Below are positions 49,797 to 60,454 of a stretch of DNA of 64,000 nt, piece by piece. This DNA is from Xiphydria camelus (Eukaryota; Arthropoda; Insecta; Hymenoptera; Xiphydriidae): contig OY783199.1 of assembly GCA_963678675.1 (NCBI GenBank), positions 1,495,501 through 1,559,500 on the forward strand, written 5' to 3'. The position numbers and the translations under genes are program-made. Under the pieces are notes generated by a model, which was given only the letters and a program-made list of their open reading frames with translations, did no database searches and was not told the origin of the DNA. The stretch's first letter is position 1, and each line of letters opens with the position of its first letter.

Positions 49797-50673
49797 GAGA
49801 GTGATATTCTCCTTATCCGCGCCGAGGAGAAGACTCGGGCGAATCTCTTCACGCTCGTCCGACGGTAATGGCTCGGAACCTAACGTCTCTGCGCGCGCCT
49901 CGGGAGACGGCCGCTCCTCTTCGCGCTCCGGAGAAAATCCCTTTCACCCGCCTGGACTTCCGGTCGTTACGCGGGTCCATCCGCAATCGCTCGTCTATAG
50001 ATATCCACCGCGCGGCGCGCGCCGAGGCGATTTGTCGGTCGACGTAAGCGGAACTGTGAACGATCGCTGATGCTTATTCTACGATCCGATCGTAATTGGC
50101 GCGCCAAAGTACGACAGCAGTCGCGCGTCGGTGAAAATGCATTTTATCGGCGAGCATTTCCGGTCGTCGCTAACGGTACCATAAATATAGGTATTCGCGC
50201 GAAGCACGCGCCCAAGCGATTTGTCAACGACGACGGCGCGTTGCGAAAGAGATCCGCTTATAAAAGGCGACTACCGATCCGGACGATCCGCGCAACGATG
50301 GATCGATCGGGAGTCTCTTTCCACGGAAAGCCGCGATCGAAGCGGGATATCGCCGAAAGAATTATATCGCTCGCAATCTATCGCCGATTCGACTCACGCT
50401 GGTATTCGATATCGGATCGTCGCGCACGACTTGCGTCGATTCGTCGAGGTGAACCTGGTTGATCTTACGAGTCGCAAACGTCTCCCCCCAAACCGGCGCG
50501 GTCGACGATCGCGGTATTCTCTATTACGGTGCAAAATAAACTCCAACTCTCTTTTTTCGGATCTCGTATTCGAGCGGGACTCGAAACACGTCCGACGCAC
50601 TTTCTACGCTTCGCTCGCACGCATCGCGGCGGTCCAGGTTCAACGCCGATTCGCGGAAGCCGCGGCGGCTCCG

Positions 50674-50895
50674 CTTCGGGGTGTTTCTACTCTCTGGTAC
50701 GTTCTTCCTTTCCCGCGATCGCGCGGGGGGGACGAGTCTTCTCGGGGTGTTTCTACTGGCGCATGGACGTACGCTGCGCGGCCGTATGCTTCGGGATGCT
50801 TTTACTGGTACGTTTTTCCTCTTCCGCAAATCGCGCGACGGGACGAGTCTTCACGGGGTGTTTCTACTGGCGCCACGGACGCACGCGATGCGACG
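50674..50895 (+). repeat. Two-copy tandem repeat of ~115 bp with half-unit substructure
   Basis: CTTCGGGGTGTTTCTAC at 50674 recurs as CTTCGGGATGCTTTTACTGG at 50789, with GGACGAGTCTTC following in each copy. Each unit contains a second, internal version (CGGGGTGTTTCTACTGGCGC), so the array is roughly four ~58 bp half-units. All three + frames stay open across it, the longest being 50221-51177. I regard that as a consequence of composition and repetition, not evidence of a gene. Confidence 0.7.
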
Positions 50896-51304
50896 CACTG
50901 GCACATTGTACAAATTATGACGAGCGCAGTGGTTACGGCACAGCCGCGTACGTTGCGGAGTGGGCGCACTCGCGGGATTCCCCCTTCTCTCGCTAAACAC
51001 CGTCATTATAATTCAATTTCGTATTCATTTGTACTCGCCCTCGCGGGAACGGTGCTCGTCCCGACGGCAGAACGGGATTACGCCTTCCTTATGGGTGCTC
51101 GTATGTACGTTCGCGTCATTAATGTCGTACAATTCGTTCGAATTTCGGTCTTTCCCTTATTTTACATTTATCGATGATCGCTTTAAATTAACGGATGTAA
51201 ATGTCAATGATATCGATCGAAATGTCAGGGAGCGTAGGAAAAGGGTAGACTGCGAGAAAATGTCGCGATTAAACGAAACGGAATAATTGGTTAATCAATG
51301 AACT

Positions 51305-51540
51305 CTGTGCAAAAATCAATAAATCGTAGCATTTACAAAGTTTGTGGCAAATTTCGGGACAAGGCCAATTTATCATTACGATGACTATGATTTTAATAAA
51401 AATTACAGTCAACGCTTGCAACTCCTACAAGTTTTACAATAATTTTTATTAAAATTGTAGTTATCGTAAGAATAAATTGGCCGTGTCTCGAAATTTACCA
51501 CTGACTTTGTAAAAATGCTACGATTTATTTTCTTCCGTAT
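51305..51540. mobile_element. Palindromic element with ~100 bp inverted ends
   Basis: AATAAATCGTAGCATTTACA, GGGACAAGGCCAATTTAT and ACGATGACTATGATTTTAAT on the left have inverted partners at 51440-51535. Only ~25 bases form the loop. The right outer end (CTTCCGTAT) resembles the ends of 5763-6067. Confidence 0.7.
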
Positions 51541-53299
51541 GGCGAGGAATTTTTGCCGGTCATTTTTTCCCATCGCGCAGCTGCTCGAAAATTACACTCC
51601 GATTTACGAGGAATCGTACGAGACGTCCTCGACAGGTGCGGGTGAAGGCGACTTTATCACCCGTCGCGTTATCGAAGCGAACGAAATTCGTCCAGCTGTT
51701 GCGCCGCGTGAAATCCGAAGTCGTGCACCGAACAGCTATACACATCGCCGCTGCGAGACGACGTTGTTGCGTGCCGGTGTACATAGATCACGAAGTGGAA
51801 TATCGTCGTGACGTAACAGATCTCGTAGAGTCATTCATTGACGTGGTCGAATTATGCCGACGACTTTCACCGCACGCGGCAACAACACGACGCTTTTGTT
51901 CTATTTGCATGCGGTACCTTTCCACGTGACCTTTACGAAGCGGTTTAGATGCTTGATTTTCTATAGACAGATCTCAGTGCGGATCGATTCGACGTAACGT
52001 GCAATCGACACGTGAGAAAGTGTCGCAAAGACGTGTCCGTGGAGCTAATTCTTCACTGGGAACCAAATTTGGTCGATTTAACCAAAATCTTGGAAACGAT
52101 GACCACAGACTGTTTAGTTAAACTGACCACTTTTTGCTTAGAATAATTAAATACTTGGTTAAAGTGACTAAATATTTGATTCGACTCATCGGTATTTTAG
52201 TTGGAATATTTAAACGCGTTTGTCTAGCTGCGTTTTGTCAACTTAACCTGATTATTTTTCTCAGTGTTGCGCGCTGGAACGACGAACGCATTTCGGATAT
52301 ATGGTATAAATTTCGGTTTGATTCCTCGCCGGATTTCGTCATACGCGGTGTCGCTTACTACTCCGAGCAACTCTTCTCCCTACGCGCGGAATGAGCAAAT
52401 TACTCGAGTTTAATCCTCGCGGATTCGTTCTTCCTCGCGAAGATTCCACGTTTTCCCCGAGCTTATGGCGCGCGAACGAAGCTGCGTCCCGGTCGAAATT
52501 ATAGCGTGGCCACACAGTGGTTGAAACGTGACGTCTCGTGTCGTCATCCGAACGCTTCGCCCCGAGCCCTCGTACACGAGCCTCCAACGGTCGTTCTGCG
52601 CGGGACGTTCTTCGATAACACCTCGCAATTGCCCAACCGCTACCGCTGGCCTTTCTCCGCGGCAACGAAACGGCCGTTAATGAAGAAACGCAGACGTCGT
52701 GATTGCAGCTCGCTTGCTCCAAATCGTAGCGCGTTTTTGCCGCGAGGCCAGCGAGCCCGGCGGACATGAAAGTCTACGCGTTAAAGCCCATTCCGTGCGA
52801 TCGATCGGAAGACGGTTTCATTTGTCGTAACACGTTACGCAAGATGAAGGAGATATTCGATCGATCGATCGATCGCGTTACGACAAACGAGACGACGTTT
52901 TTCAGCTGATCGTAAAATCGGTCTCGGAGGGATGCGCGCTTTATTATCAATCGCAAAATTATCGCTTCGGGAAGACGAGCGTTCCCCGCTCCTCCGTTGA
53001 GTGGCCTCCGACCTTTGCGCGAGAGTAACTGTACCCATCCGTCTTCGGTGGGCGAAATTTGCCCCGTCAAGCTGTGTCGGTCGTGTCTCTCGGAGTAAAC
53101 CCGGAGAGCGCGGTTTCTGCAGCGTCACGTCGTTCCGCGCGTTCGTTCCGCGAAGTGGGCGCGCCGTGGAAACGAACCTTGTGGAATTTTCGCCGATCGT
53201 CGCCCCCGATTTCGCCACGCGAAATTCCTCGAGGCTCCTCCCGCGTCCTGCGTTTCCTGCCACGCACGCGCGCGCGCGCGCGAGCGGGGGTCCTTAAAA
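51541..53299. other. Non-coding, with one MITE
   Basis: The MITE at 52053-52267, a (GATC)-type run at 52857-52875 and (CG)n at 53268-53282 are the only structures. No coding exon recognised. Confidence 0.45.
52053..52267. mobile_element. MITE, family shared with 58310-58531
   Basis: Ends TCACTGGGAACCAAATTTGG and ATTATTTTTCTCAGTGTT. Shared words with the 58 kb copy are AAACGATGACC, GACTGTTTAGTTAAACTGAC and ATTTAAACGCG. Internally palindromic around TAACCAAAATCTTGG. Confidence 0.7.
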
Positions 53300-53386
53300 G
53301 GAAAGCGGGAAACGAACGCGACACTCGGTCCCCGTGTCTTTATAGACGCGTGGGTCTGATGGGGAAGATTTGTTGAATGTATGGAG
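53300..53386 (+). other. Candidate non-coding first exon with strong donor, upstream of the CABIT gene
   Basis: The sequence ATGGAG|GTGAGTCGG carries a strong splice donor (GT at 53387-53388). It lies about 1.37 kb before the acceptor at 54754 and on the same strand, so it could be a 5' UTR exon joining the CABIT coding exon. No TATA box or other core element is evident and the exon's left limit is a guess. The link is inference from splice-site spacing only. Confidence 0.2.
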
Positions 53387-53509
53387 GTGAGTCGGATAAC
53401 TCGACTTGCCTATCCGTCTAAAGATTTCTGAAAACATCGTTTCGCACTCTCGTTTGATTGATTTTTGACGCTTGTAAAACTGCAGAGAAAAATCAGGCAC
53501 GGTAGGGGT

Positions 53510-53842
53510 TACGGTGAGCTAATAATGGCTTGTGCCAAAAAAATATTTCTCGAATGAAGAACGATAAAAATAAATAAACGAATGGATAAATCTTATAAAT
53601 TTTTCAGAATACACATTCTTGATCGAAGAGAGAATATACCTACATATATTCTCTTGATTGAAGAACACCGTTGTGGATACGAGAAACTCTTCCTGCGCAA
53701 AAAAAAAAACAATTACTCAAGTCCATAAAATATTTTCCGGCACGAAGAAAAAAGCATAGCTTTTGATCCTGAAATTATATCATGTGTTTGATCGAAGAAA
53801 ACATTGTCTTGTGTTACCAGGTAATTATCTCTCTCAATATAC
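53510..53842. mobile_element. MITE related to the outer element at 13041-13560
   Basis: Shares GAATACACATTCTTGATC, TTGATCCTGAAATTATATCA and TTGATCGAAGAAAAC with the 13 kb copy, without the nested insertion. Approximate ends are GAGCTAATAATGG on the left and TAATTATCTCTCTCAATATA on the right. It lies ~0.9 kb upstream of the CABIT gene's acceptor. Confidence 0.6.
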
Positions 53843-54739
53843 ATCGATAAAAGTCCTGCGCGCTATTCTTCGCGGTCCCGTATCACTCGAGCGCACCGAG
53901 GCAAAGACTTCCGGTCTGCCTGCACGAGCCCTCGCGTTTCCGTCTCCCGTCAGATAGGATCTTCCCCGACGGAACGGAGAAGAAGGAGGATCGTCCGGAC
54001 GATTTCACCCGTCGTCGTCGTCGTCGCAGCGGACAATTTGCAGCGTATCCTACGAGCACGGTGCACCCGGTCGCATAAATAAGCGAGGGACAGGGCAGAG
54101 CAGAAGCGCGTAATTGTGGTCGTGTCGAGGTGGTACGGTCGCGTGGAGTACACGTATGCTCGCATACACGGAAACGCGCGGCGTACCCTCCGTCTCTCCC
54201 TTTCTCTCCCCCTTCTCTCTCTCGGTACGGCGGAGAGGAGTGTGTCGAATGACTTCCTAGAGGCGCGCCTGTCACGACGCCTCGGGTCATCGGTCACCTC
54301 GTCCTTATCTGAAAGCGAGCGCGGACCGTCGCGAAGAGGAGAGCCTCCGGGAGACGCGGCCACGGTTATCCGCGAAGGCTGCGCGCTTTAAAAAAAAAAA
54401 CACCCGCGACTGGTTCTCGGCGCGGAAACGAACCGCGGGCGAAACTCGATCGGAGTCGCGTCGCCCAGGTTCGACGACCCGCGGGTGGGATCTACAGGGG
54501 CGAATCCTTCTTGTGCGTGGGATCGCGTAGAAGAGCTGCTGCACGCGTCGTCGATGAACGCGGTATCCTTTTATTTTGAAATACCTACGTGTGATTTTAC
54601 GTAACTTTGACCCATCATTTGAATCATGCCTCTTAAGTCCCCCGCGATTTAACTTTGCTATTTTTTTTAAAAATAAATCAGTGATTAATTTGTTTCGTCG
54701 AGAAAGAAAAAAGTTCTCGTAGTTTAATCTCGCGATCCA
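53843..54739. other. Sequence just upstream of the CABIT coding exon
   Basis: Contains a GTC repeat at 54010-54024 and pyrimidine-rich sequence at 54195-54222. AT-rich from 54560 to 54740, leading into the acceptor at 54754. Likely intron; no exon seen. Confidence 0.45.
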
Positions 54740-54754
54740 CGTGTTTGCTTTCAG

Positions 54755-54794
54755 ATGGGGCGTAGAGAAGCAGTCGCACAGCAGCAGCGGCGGC

Positions 54795-54840
<46 letters not shown>

Positions 54841-54883
54841 GCACCACCACCACCACCACAACCAACGACAGCAGCGTCACTAA
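54755..54883 (+). CDS. Upstream ORF of the CABIT gene, poly-Gln/poly-His, 42 codons
   Basis: A 42-codon ORF starts at the first bases after a splice acceptor (TTTGCTTTCAG, AG at 54753-54754). It contains Q3, R3, Q14 and H6 runs and ends at tandem stops TAA TAG. It is in the same frame as the main CDS, whose ATG is 11 codons after the TAA. The stop means it cannot be an N-terminal extension. The sequence shows the ORF; its translation and any effect on downstream initiation are inference. The CAG run (54797-54838) may be length-polymorphic. Confidence 0.4.
54797..54838 (+). repeat. (CAG)14 trinucleotide repeat
   Basis: Fourteen uninterrupted CAG units, followed by CGG and six CAC units (54842-54859). 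They lie in the upstream ORF of the CABIT gene, 79 bases before the main ATG. Confidence 0.95.
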
Positions 54884-54916
54884 TAGCGAAACGCAGGGCG
54901 CAGGGGGGCTACCGGG

Positions 54917-56924
54917 ATGGCCGCGACCGACGGACAGATCGTGGTAGCGGCGGCGCGGTGGGCCGACGAGGCCGCGTACCTCAGGGAGTTCATCAGCAAG
55001 CACCGCTTGCCGGCGGTCGTGAAGATCACGAAGGGCCAGTACGGCGGGCTGGGCGTACCGACGCTGCCGGCGCCGAGTCTGCAGAGCACCGCGCTCCTCG
55101 TCTCGGCCGGGCGGCGTCGCAAGATCGTCGCCCAGGCCGTGAAGATAAAGGAGGGCCGGCGGGTGGTGGGGGTGGGGCCCCGACTGGCGATTCCGGATTC
55201 CTACTCGGGCTACTTCGAGATCCTGAGCGAGGAGGGTCGAGCGGTGCGCGGCATCGAGTCGGTGAGCGAGCTGTCGCGACGCTGCCCGGAGGAGGGTGCC
55301 CTGGTGCGCGAGACCGTGCGCGGCGTCGCGTGCAAGGTCGACGAAGAGACCGGGGCCATCGTGCCCGAGGGCTCCAGGAGTCTGGCCGCGGGTGACACGG
55401 TCACGACGGTCGGCGAGGTGACCCTCCCGGGCCGCGGCGGCCGGTTCCTGAGGTGCGTCGACGGTCGCGGCGACAGCGTACTGCTGGCGATGGAGCAGCG
55501 CGCCAGGTTCAGCGCGCTCGCGCGGGAGGACAACATCAGCGGGGTGCACACGGCGCGCGCCCTCCTCAGCAAGAGGCTTCCGCTCACGGTGAGGCTCGTC
55601 CACGGTCAGCCGCCCCGCGGGCTCAAGTCCTCCTCGCACTTCGTGCCGGAGCTGCGGCTACTCTCGACGTTCGAGGAGGAGCACGTGTTCGCGCTACCCC
55701 TGCAGCGGGAGGGTGCGGCGGTGGCGCTGCCCCTCGCCGCGCCCCTCAAACTCGTCAAGGCGAGGAACGAGGAGGCGCTGCGCGCGATGCCCGAGTTCAC
55801 GCGGCTCGTGGAGCGGGGTTCGCGTCTCGTCGCGGACGTGGCGGATCGCGCCCACGTGCTGGACGGCCGTCTCGGCGAGAGCAAAGCGACGCGGCTGACG
55901 AGGAGCGGCGGAAACGGCGTCGTGGGAAACGGCGTTGCGGGAGGCGGGGGTGGCAGCGGCGGCAGCGGCAGCGGCGCCGCGGGATGCTTCCTCAGGAGGT
56001 CGGCCAGCTCGGACAGCGCCAACAACCATCACAGACACCACCATCACCACCACCATCACCACCATCAAACCGCCACGGGCAGCCACAGCACGCACGGCCA
56101 CAGCTATCGGGACGAGAACCGCGTGCCGCCCTCCTACACGGAGGAATACGACGAGATCGACCAGATCTACGACTACGTGCGGGGCTTCGCGCCTCTGCCG
56201 AAGAGCGTGCGTTCGCCCTACGAGAGCGCGAGCGGCAGCCCACCCCTGACACCGGTAACGGTCACCATAGCGCCGCTGTTGGACGATCGACCCGAGCCGC
56301 CGCCCATCGAGACGATACCCACGAAGAAGATGCAAGCGGAGAAGAGGACGCGACGGGCCGTGAGGGAGGCTCCGCCGCTGATCCGAGCGGAGAAGCCGCC
56401 CCTGGCCAAGCTGTACGTGAAGAACGGCGGCACGCAGAGGGGACGTCCCTTGTTGCGGCAGAAGAGCGCCTCGCCGCTCAAGGAAACGCCGCCGGGGTTT
56501 AAAGGGGGTTCGCCGCTCTTCAACATTCGGTACAAGAGCCTGACGAACCTGCAGCAGGCCATGGAGCTCGACGGTACTCTGGACTCGAGTCACTCGGGCG
56601 GACGCACTTCGGGTGACTCGGGAGCCGGCGCTAAGCTTCCGGAGAAAAGGTATGCGACGCGCGCGTTTCTTGCTTTCGACATCTCCTCGCGGCGAACGGA
56701 CCAGAAGAGATGCAATTTTTCCATGTACGGTACGCAGATCCCGGAGGCTGAGCAGACCGCGATCGCTCACCAACCTGGTGTGGGAATTGAGGGGCGGCAG
56801 CGGATGCTCGAGACCGGAAACACCACCGGCGCCCACCACGGCGCCGCTACCCCCGGCAAAGTGTCGACCGCGTCTCGCCGTCACGGTCGTAGCGCCCCGA
56901 CGCGTCGGCACGCTCTACCTCTAA
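54917..56924 (+). CDS. sano: CABIT-domain protein, GAREM/Serrano family (two exons: 54917-56649 and 56738-56924)
   Basis: Seen: a 578-codon first exon (last codon split) opens at an ATG with G at -3 and +4 and ends at a donor (AAAAG|GTATGC). An acceptor (GTACGCAG|ATCC) opens exon 2, which keeps phase and stops at TAA 56922-56924, giving 639 residues. Residues ~12-315 read as a CABIT domain (LPAVVKITKGQYGG, AIPDSYSGYFEIL, a GDTVTTVGE turn). A Gly/Ser linker (~334-356), a His-rich stretch (371-383, ten consecutive His at 374-383), the acidic-tyrosine motif EEYDEIDQIYDYVRGF (409-424), Pro-rich segments and two SLTNL motifs (541-545 and 587-591) follow. Known: this family includes vertebrate GAREM (a Grb2-binding adaptor in EGFR/ERK signalling) and Drosophila Serrano (a Dishevelled-linked planar polarity and tracheal tube factor). 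A cytoplasmic adaptor is expected; there is no signal peptide or membrane segment. The symbol is inferred from domain and motif resemblance only. The C-terminus may differ if a donor just after the stop is used in another isoform. Confidence 0.8.
56650..56737 (+). other. Short intron in the CABIT gene (88 bp)
   Basis: The donor GTATGC follows AAAAG and the acceptor is TACGCAG. A T-rich tract (CAATTTTTCCATG) lies upstream of the acceptor. Exon 1 ends with two bases of an Arg codon, completed by the first base of exon 2. Without removal the reading frame runs on to 57082 as low-complexity sequence. With removal it continues as SRRLSRPRSLTNLVWELR, which repeats the SLTNL motif of exon 1. This is the main argument that the intron is real. 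Confidence 0.7.
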
Positions 56925-58309
56925 CTCGTGAGTACGATTCGAAAATTTCCCTCGCCCTGTATCATCTTCGGTTCTCCTCGAGATGGCTGTTCAACGTAAC
57001 AACGATAAGTATAGAACTGCAGAAGCGCGATACGCTTTTCTTCGTTCCCCGGAATCGCGAATCGTTCGCCGTCCGCGTATAAAACGACTTTAACGCGCGA
57101 GCGAGACGCAGCGGTTTAATGAGCGTCGTGTAGGACATCCACGCTTCCCCGTTGCTCTCCTCCGTCTATTTGTTTAGAGTCGTTCCGATCGTTGCTCTCG
57201 GTGGAGGCAATCTGCTGGCCGGCCGACGAGTGTTTCGAGAAATACGTACCACGAATCGAGAGTCCGAGCCTCACCCGGCTTCCTCGAGCACCTGGCAATT
57301 AGGTTGACTGCTCGTTCGGAAGCGGCTAACGTTTCCTTCGCTACGACGAATGATTCCCCTTCCTCCGGTGCTCGATCGCAATTCAGTCATCGCGTTGCGT
57401 TCCGCGAGTCTCGTTTCGGTGCTATTTTAGGCACGACCGAGTGCAGCATAAGTAGCCTCACCGAGAAAACGGTCAATTTGCATTGATAAATGTTTCTTCG
57501 AATATAGTGATTATAATAGATCAAGTAAATATTCGTTAATCATGCCGACAAAATTTATCAGACCCAATTCAATCCTTTGAGACAACCATTTGAATGAAAT
57601 AAAGATTTTAATAATAATTAACATATATTTTCTCGTCCCGACGAAATATTTATTTCGCCGTATTCGAAGTTAAATTTATCAGCTATTAATAAATCGTCTT
57701 CTCGGTGCTCTGACATTTTTTTCGACATACCGTATTACCCGTGAAAATCGTAGCAATTTCACAAGTACATCGATCGCGATTGCACGGTAATATCAATCGT
57801 ACGTACACCCAATAAGCCGCGATCGTGATAAGCCATCCCGTTATCCGCAATCAGAGCAGACGACGTCGGTTAACGCCGAGTGTGTCCGTCTCGGCTTCCC
57901 TCGCCACTCGACGCAATCCCACCGAAACTAGTTCGCGTTCCCAGGCCACGCAAAATCGACTAGCGGTCGCTCGGGTCAAGCGGCGGCCTCGCATAAACTC
58001 CCGACCGTTCCCGAGTCTCGTCTCGTGTCGCACGGTCTCGAATCCGAGATCCATCCGCCTTCTCCGCGTAGCGCTAATGCTCTCGAGTGGTGCTTCTCCT
58101 TCTAATCCTCGCGTGGCCCCGGGGCACCGCGAGCTGTACAGCACTCGCGCTCTCGGCTTTGCGTTGTTGCGCCGCGACGACGCGAAGTCGTGTGCACGCG
58201 GGGAATCTCGATCGAGTCTCGACGCCGATCGTGATCTCGCTAAAACTGGTCGGCGTTCCCACGGGCCTCGTAAAATCGTCGCGCGAAATCTGGTCCCCAG
58301 TGGAAGCTG
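56925..58309 (+). other. 3' flank or intron of the CABIT gene
   Basis: Begins with CTC and a strong donor-like GTGAGTACG (GT at 56928-56929) right after the stop. AT-rich at 57480-57730 with an AATAAA at 57598. No further coding exon is recognised. Confidence 0.45.
57598..57603 (+). promoter_or_regulatory. Candidate polyadenylation signal AATAAA
   Basis: An AATAAA hexamer sits about 670 bases after the predicted stop of the CABIT gene in an AT-rich local context. It would suit the 3' end of that transcript, but such hexamers are common by chance in AT-rich sequence and no cleavage data can be read here. Confidence 0.25.
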
Positions 58310-58531
58310 CACTGAGAAAAATAACCTGGTCGATCGAACCAAAATTCTGGAGACGATGACCTGACCGTTTGGTGAAATATGGATCCTCCATCTGTGTTCG
58401 GAATAACTAACCGGTTGATTGTAGGTAATAGGTGATATTCGATTCAACTGACCAGCATTTCAGTGGGAATAACTAAACGCATTTAAATAAACGCGTTTTG
58501 TCATTTTAGCCCAATTATTTTTCTCGCTGCG
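58310..58531. mobile_element. MITE, second copy of the 52053 family
   Basis: Starts CACTGAGAAAAATAACCTGG and ends CAATTATTTTTCTCGCTG. It shares GAGACGATGACC, TCGATTCAACTGACC-like and AAACGCGTTTTGTCATTTTA words with 52053-52267. It lies ~1.4 kb downstream of the CABIT gene's last predicted exon. Confidence 0.7.
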
Positions 58532-60454
58532 ACTCAGTCCAAAGTCCTCGTCTCCGTCGCTCATCACACGATTCGTCCCTCCCTCTCGCCACTCTCGTTA
58601 CATCCATCCGCGCGCCCGCGGCCACGGGATCACGGAGGATCGATGGCGAGGCACTCGAGGTCGCGCGCTGTTCTTCCGCGGAGATAGCGGCGGAATTAAT
58701 TGGATCCCATTATCGCGCGGGGCGCCCCCGACGTCGCGGATATCGAGTCGATCGGATAGGCCGACATTGCCGGTTAGATCGCACCGGCCAGATCCGCGTC
58801 CCAATCTCTTCCGCGCGATAAAACGCACCGCGGAGGAATTGCCGTATCGCGACGCGCGTCCCCCAAAATCGTACATACTTATTTGTCGAACCGTCGTTGG
58901 GTATCGCGCGTATACGGCAACCGCGCGCGCGTGCTCGCCGGTAGTTCGCTCCGTGGGTTATTCTCTTCCGTTCCATTGTCTGCCTACATCTTCCCCGCAA
59001 CCACAGTCGGCGGGGGGCTGCGGCAGTGGGCCCGCGAGCATTTTTTAACCCGTTTACGCGAGATAAAGCCGCGCACGTATGCGCGTACGCCGACGTACGC
59101 CGATGCTGTGGTGTGAGTGCGGGAGGAAGAAGCAGCGTTCGACCGTCTTTTTCACCGCGAAGAGAGCGCACTGGCCATGCGCGCGCGCGCCCACGGTGTA
59201 CATCGGTGTCGTGCCCCCCAGTGCGCGGACGTATGCCCACGCGCGCGTGGCGCGGATGAACTTCTTCCTCGCGAACGTTCTGCGGCGAGGAATTGAATCG
59301 TCGGGGAAACGGGCCCTTTTACGGGGTGAATTTCCGTAGATGGCAGGACGAGCGGGGTTTCGATTAAACGTGGATTTCTCGTGTACGCGCGCGTTAGTGC
59401 ATTCCGTGCTGAAAGCACGATCCGCATTCGATTCCTATCGCCGTTCACGCCTACGCGTTCGGGACGGACGGACCGACCGCGACGAGAAGCCGGAGGAACC
59501 GGAGTCGCGGTGGGGGGTGGGGGGAGACGAAGAGGTCGTCGCGCGAACTCGTGTTCCGCATCCCTGAGCGTCGATGATAATCGATGCAGCGACGGGGGTT
59601 ACGATTAATCGAAATGTTCCCCGGTGTCCGCGTTGCGGTGCGGTGCGCTCGCGACTCCACCGAGCGAGTACCGCTCACGGGACAAAAAGACGCTCGAGTC
59701 GTCGTCGCGGGGTTGACGGCGATACGTGGAGGAGTAGCTCGGCGAATATATCGTCACGCACGACGTGGAATCGCGCGTATATTCGCGGGATTACCGTCTC
59801 GCGTGCGATACGTCGAGGCGATTCCTTACATTGCGTTTTTTTTTAACGGTACTTTGCTTTTTCTCTCAAGTTCCCATTGGAAGGAACGAGAGGATGATCT
59901 CCCGTTCGGAGGTACTTGGCGAATCCTCGCGTTCAGTTGCACTCGATCGTACTTATCTCTCGCCGATCTTTACACGTGTAAACCAGCGTATATATCGTCC
60001 ATATTTCCACGGACGAAAACGAGATCGCATCGCGACTACGCGAGCGCGTTGGCGTTCGCCGCGAAATCATCCTCGTGCCTTTCCCCGCGTGGAGTGCAAT
60101 TAGTTCGCACGGGGTAGAGGTACCTCATGCATCCAGCTCTAGGATCACAGCCAATCGGACGATCCGCCGCGCTACGGGGCGACCGAGGCGTGCGATCTCC
60201 CTTGCCTGCGTGTCACGCGTAGATGTGTATGGATACGGTATGCATTCGTAAGTACGCGCGTACCCGTACGTACATACATATACGCTTGCGCGTGGGCGGA
60301 GACCGGTAGCCGACCGGCCGCGCACGGCCGGTTGATCGGCCTGTTGGACCGTGACAACCGCGCACATCCACTGCCACGCACGCTTTATTACAGCTACTCT
60401 GTCGCAGTACTACACCAGCCGAGGTTTATCATACTCGCGGCCGCGATCGACTCG
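58532..60454. other. CpG-rich non-coding stretch
   Basis: Multiple overlapping frames (up to 177 codons at 59584-60117) without recognisable domains. No element ends seen. Confidence 0.45.

Larger units (their letters stand above)
48701..51304. other. CpG-rich non-coding stretch
   Basis: Apart from the short TIR element at 49444-49505, the (GA)n microsatellite and the tandem repeat at 50674-50895, no feature is recognised. The longest frame (50221-51177, 318 codons) passes through the tandem repeat and has no domain. Confidence 0.45.
54740..54916 (+). other. Probable 5' UTR portion of the CABIT gene's first coding exon, with splice acceptor
   Basis: A pyrimidine-biased tract ending in TTTGCTTTCAG (AG at 54753-54754) looks like a 3' splice site, so at least one non-coding exon probably lies further left. 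From 54755 to 54916 the sequence is CAG/CAC repeat rich. It has stops in the main frame (TAA 54881, TAG 54884), which sets the translation start at 54917. Confidence 0.5.

Noticed and set aside
54305..55639. 444-codon minus-strand frame opposite the CABIT exon
   Set aside because: It is the antisense shadow of a GC-rich coding exon; residues are Arg/Leu/Ala-rich without a domain, and the sense frame has clear family motifs.
55453..56502. 349-codon + strand frame in another phase
   Set aside because: Low-complexity Arg/Gly translation of the CABIT exon in the wrong frame.
55694..56911. 405-codon minus-strand frame
   Set aside because: Antisense shadow of the same gene; it spans the predicted intron without regard to splice sites.
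56650..57082. C-terminal extension of the CABIT ORF
   Set aside because: It begins at a good splice donor and loses the SRRLSRPRSLTNL motif recovered by splicing; treated as intron and other-phase read-through.
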